From Orthonyx spaldingii (Eukaryota; Chordata; Aves; Passeriformes; Orthonychidae): DNA of 64,000 nt. A program made the translations under genes and the position numbers. How positions within the stretch are numbered: position 1 is the first letter of the stretch; each line of letters begins with the position of its first letter. Under the pieces are notes generated by a model, which had not been told where the DNA came from, did no database searches, and worked only from the letters and a program-made list of their open reading frames with translations. The stretch spans positions 369,060-433,059 of the forward strand of contig VZTJ01001740.1 of assembly GCA_013397795.1 (NCBI GenBank). Reading direction: 5' to 3'. Of this stretch, positions 61,424 to 64,000 are shown piece after piece.

Positions 61424-61822
61424 TATAGAATCACAGAACAGTCTGAGTTGGAAGGGACATTTAAAAGCCATCTAGTCTGCAATAATCAGGGACACCTTCA
61501 ACTAGATCAGATTGCTGAGAGCCCCATCCAAACTTGACCTTGAATATTTTCAGGGATGGGGCACCTCTCTGGGCAACCTGTTCCAGCATTTTATCATTCT
61601 CATTATAAAAAATTATATCTGGCCTAAATCTACCCTCTTTTAGTTTTAAACCATTATCCCCCATTCTATTGCAAGAGGTCCTACTAAAAAGTTTGCCCTG
61701 TCTTTCTTCTAAGACTCCTTTAATTATTGAAAGGCCACAATAAGGTCTCCCTCGAGCCTCCCCTGCTCCAGGCTGAACAACCCCAGCTCTCCAAGTCTTT
61801 CCTCATAGGCAGAGTAGTTTTT
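61424..61822 (-). mobile_element. CR1 LINE 3' portion, minus orientation
   Basis: The inverted tail ATAGAATCACAGAACAG is followed by 'gagttggaagggacatttaaaagccatctagtc', 'gacaccttcaactagatcagattgc', 'gggcaacctgttccagcattttatcattctcat', 'aaggtctccctcgagcctcccctgctccaggctgaacaaccccagctctccaagtctttcctcatagg'. This covers the CR1 3' UTR and about 110 codons of ORF2 C-terminus, with several indels and stops. It is older than the copy at 62797 by visible divergence. Confidence 0.93.
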
Positions 61823-62139
61823 CACATCCTCTTTGACAGTGTGTTCATGCTTACCTACCACACCCAAGAGAGAAGGGGCTGAGATTTCCCCTCAGTATGC
61901 TGGGATGTCTGAGGCAGAGAGTTCAGACCTGTCTGACAGCTACTCTGCCTTTGTTTGTTCTGTATTTCTGACATACAGCAGCTCAGCTGCCCTGGCCTAG
62001 GTCACCTCCACCCGTTCATAGGATTGGCTGAAAGGGAATTTCTTTTTTTCTTTTTTTTTTAATTTTTTGAGTGTTGCATTAATTTTAAATTTCTTTAATC
62101 TGTGACTTGTCAGGGAGGGAAAAAAACTCATAATCTCTT
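61823..62139. other. non-coding spacer, T-rich tract
   Basis: Contains a T-rich tract at about 62041-62070. I see no gene. Confidence 0.6.
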
Positions 62140-62390
62140 TTCTAGAGATGTAGTTTAAAGAGGAGATGACAGTATGCTTTAATTTTTTTTAAGTCCTCTC
62201 AAGCAAAATGAACATTCATTTTGTGCCTGCGAGCATCTATTTTCTGAGCCATAACTCCTAATCTCTATTATTCACAATGTACCCTTTGGCTTCTTGACAT
62301 TCTCTAGAGATGTCCCAGTCCCTGGCAACGTGTCACTCTCATTAGGATTGATTTCTACAGACCTTGAATGACTTCTGGGCAAACACTGGG
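62140..62390. other. candidate conserved non-coding element
   Basis: An AT-rich unique block between two CR1 copies, with AATGAACATTCATTTTG (a near palindrome around 62208-62224), CCTAATCTCTATTATTCACAATG and CATTAGGATTGATTTC. There is no repeat or coding frame. It is a weaker candidate than the blocks at 33, 39 and 54 kb. Confidence 0.2.
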
Positions 62391-62796
62391 TTCCTCCTCA
62401 GGAAGACAAAGCAAGCTGGTTCTCACTGTTGCTGGGAGAGAAGCAGTCCCCCAGTATCAGCTCTGAGCACTCCAGCCTCTTAATTTTGTGCAGCTACTGT
62501 GGGCAGCCAACATGAGACTTGACTTTTTGCTTGGTTCTTCACTAAATTTGCTATCTCATGAATAAGCCTTTGGTCCATAAATGGAAATGAGTGTTGCTCA
62601 GCCAAGTCATGCAGATAGGAAGCAAGTGAATGTAAGGTGCCAGGGAGCAGGACAGTTCTGGACAGCAGTCCAAAAGATGGTGAACTTTGTTGTAGGATCC
62701 TCCTTGCCATCAGCACAGGAAAGAGGCAGTACCAAGTAAGCACAGAACTCTTTAAACTGTCTTTTCCTACCAGCTCTGAGTCACCTGAGTTCCCAG
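62391..62796. other. non-coding spacer
   Basis: I see no gene or repeat. The 87- and 99-codon open frames on opposite strands here overlap and have no domain. Confidence 0.55.
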
Positions 62797-63338
62797 CACA
62801 GAATCACAGAATCACCAGGTTGGAAAAGACCTTCAAGATCATCGAGTCCAACCCATGCCCCAACACCTCAACTAAACTAAACCCTGCCACTGAGCACCAC
62901 GTCCAATCTCTTTTTAAACACGTCCAGGGATGCTGACTCCACCACATCCCCTGGCAGACCATTCCAATATTTTATCACTCTTTCTGTAAAAAACTTTTTC
63001 CTAATATCCAACCTATACTTTCCCTGACGCAGCTTAAGACTGTGTCCTCTTGTTCTGTCAGTTGTTGCCTGGAAAAAGAGACCAACTCCCACTTGATTAC
63101 AACCACCTTTCAGGAAGCTGTAGAGAGTGATAAGGTCACCTCTGAGTCTCCTTTNGACACGCTCAAGTGCCTCAACATCCTTCTCAAACTGAGCAGCCCA
63201 GAACTGGACACAGCACTCAAGGTGTGGCCTCACCAGCGCTGAGTATAGGGGAAGAATGACTTCCCTGGTCCTGCTGGCCACACCATTCCTGATACAGGCC
63301 AGGATGCCATTGGCCTTCCTGGCCACCAAGGAGCCCTG
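62797..63338 (-). mobile_element. CR1 LINE, relatively young 3' portion, minus orientation
   Basis: About 540 bp of CR1 in reverse. It starts with the doubled tail CACAGAATCACAGAATCACC and extends to GGCCTTCCTGGCCACCAAG, where it is 5'-truncated. It matches consensus-like words over nearly its whole length and contains one N (63155). It is the best preserved CR1 in the window and is listed with its coding remnant below. Confidence 0.96.
62877..63329 (-). pseudogene. CR1 ORF2 C-terminal remnant (reverse transcriptase/3' domain), 150 codons
   Basis: This minus-strand frame is open for 150 codons through most of the CR1 copy, interrupted only by an undetermined base that leaves one unknown residue. 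It encodes the C-terminal end of the CR1 ORF2 polyprotein. Recognisable landmarks are VARKANGILACIRNG, ILPLYSALVRPHLE, YRLDIRKKFFTERVI and KYWNGLPGDVVES. The catalytic reverse-transcriptase core and the endonuclease lie upstream in the element and are absent here because of 5' truncation, so it has no enzymatic function. The lack of internal stops suggests a fairly recent insertion. It is not a host gene. Confidence 0.92.
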
Positions 63339-64000
63339 ACTGCTACAGCTTATTTAACAACCTAAGGATATGCAAGAGAGAGCTGTCCTGAGGGTCCTGT
63401 AGTCATCACAAAAATTGAGACGCTGCAGGTCAATAAATAACCTGTTGGTCTGGCAGCATCATTAAACCACGTACATAAAAGATCCTTATGGAGTGACTGT
63501 GTGACAAATATTGCTCTTACTTATCTCTGTGCAATGTTTCTGGAGAAGGAAAACAAAGACCTCCAGTAGTCAAAGGCGAAATTCCAACTTAGACCCTGTA
63601 AGTTTAGTGCTGGTAGTGAATGCCTTGGTCCTGTACAGAGTTTCTGCCTTCCTTTGGGGTAATTAGTATCTTCCAGAGTGAGCAGTATCAAAGTTTCCTG
63701 TTCTGTTTCTTGTTTTCTAGACTCATGCTCCAGACAGAGGCAGGGATGTGAGCCTGCCAGCAACACCTTGCAGCTTTATTTCATGTCCTGCTGCCATGTG
63801 ACAGTGGCCCTGGCAAGAAGCTTTTGCAAGAGGAAGTTTGCAGATATGAGTGTCCAGCATAACTGCAGCAGCTGTTCCTGCAAGATTCCTCACTGCACCC
63901 TCTCTTTCACATCAGATCTTGGGGAAGTGTAGAATACCTGTAGCAAAGTCTGGTGTGACAGACCCCCCCTGAGTTCCTGTTCTTGGAATCTGCCCATGCC
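63339..64000. other. unique non-coding sequence to the window end
   Basis: I see no gene or repeat. The 84-codon plus frame at 63678-63932 is Cys/Ser-rich, but has no motif or splice context I can support. Confidence 0.55.

Noticed and set aside
1..64000. Search for tRNA, rRNA, CRISPR arrays, bacterial-type operons, riboswitches or attachment sites
   Set aside because: None seen; the sequence is vertebrate non-coding DNA with avian retroelements.

Overview
The window looks like a 64 kb piece of a bird genome, probably a passerine. The main evidence is a scatter of 5'-truncated CR1 non-LTR retrotransposons whose 3' ends carry the CR1 ATTCTATGATTCT-type tail. There is also a solo LTR of the kind that starts TGTGCTGGTTTTGGCTGGGG and ends GGTTAAACCACGACA, typical of avian ERVL-type elements. 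Base composition is mixed, with very few CpGs outside one LTR, one short GC-rich patch and the younger repeats. The run of 38 N and two single Ns mark it as draft assembly. Order-level placement (passerine) is inference from repeat style only.

I find no convincing protein-coding gene on either strand. Open frames are short, lack recognisable domains and do not chain into a gene model with splice sites. The longest ones are explained by a GAAGA/TCTTC microsatellite, by CR1 reverse-transcriptase remnants, or by chance in stop-poor sequence. No tRNA, rRNA, CRISPR or operon-like structure was seen. The window is best read as intergenic or deep-intronic vertebrate DNA.

Layout. 1-9 kb: unique non-coding sequence with one AT-rich block that looks constrained (960-1310). 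9-12 kb: two plus-strand CR1 fragments. 12-20 kb: non-coding, with a TAATTA-rich block (16370-16495). 20.4-20.6 kb: a CpG-containing solo LTR on the minus strand with CCAAT, TATA and poly(A) signals still visible. 20.6-33 kb: non-coding with simple repeats and one old CR1 scrap. 33-40 kb: four AT-rich, homeodomain-motif-rich blocks that I flag as candidate conserved non-coding elements, with a 545 bp solo ERVL-type LTR (37080-37624) inserted between two of them, and CR1 scraps. 41.8-42.4 kb: an assembly gap, a CR1 3' end and a 400 bp pyrimidine pentanucleotide array. 42-54 kb: non-coding, simple repeats, a small GC-rich patch near 47.8 kb and one old CR1. 54.3-54.7 kb: another candidate constrained block. 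57.8-58.0 kb: one weak candidate exon on the minus strand. 60.5-63.3 kb: three minus-strand CR1 copies within 2.8 kb, the last with 150 uninterrupted codons of CR1 ORF2 C-terminus.

As there are no genes, there is no pathway to describe. If the window has a function, the most plausible one is cis-regulatory: gene-poor DNA with homeobox-motif-rich AT blocks resembles the regulatory deserts around vertebrate developmental genes. That is inference; whole-genome alignment would decide it. I did not find a new biological system here.
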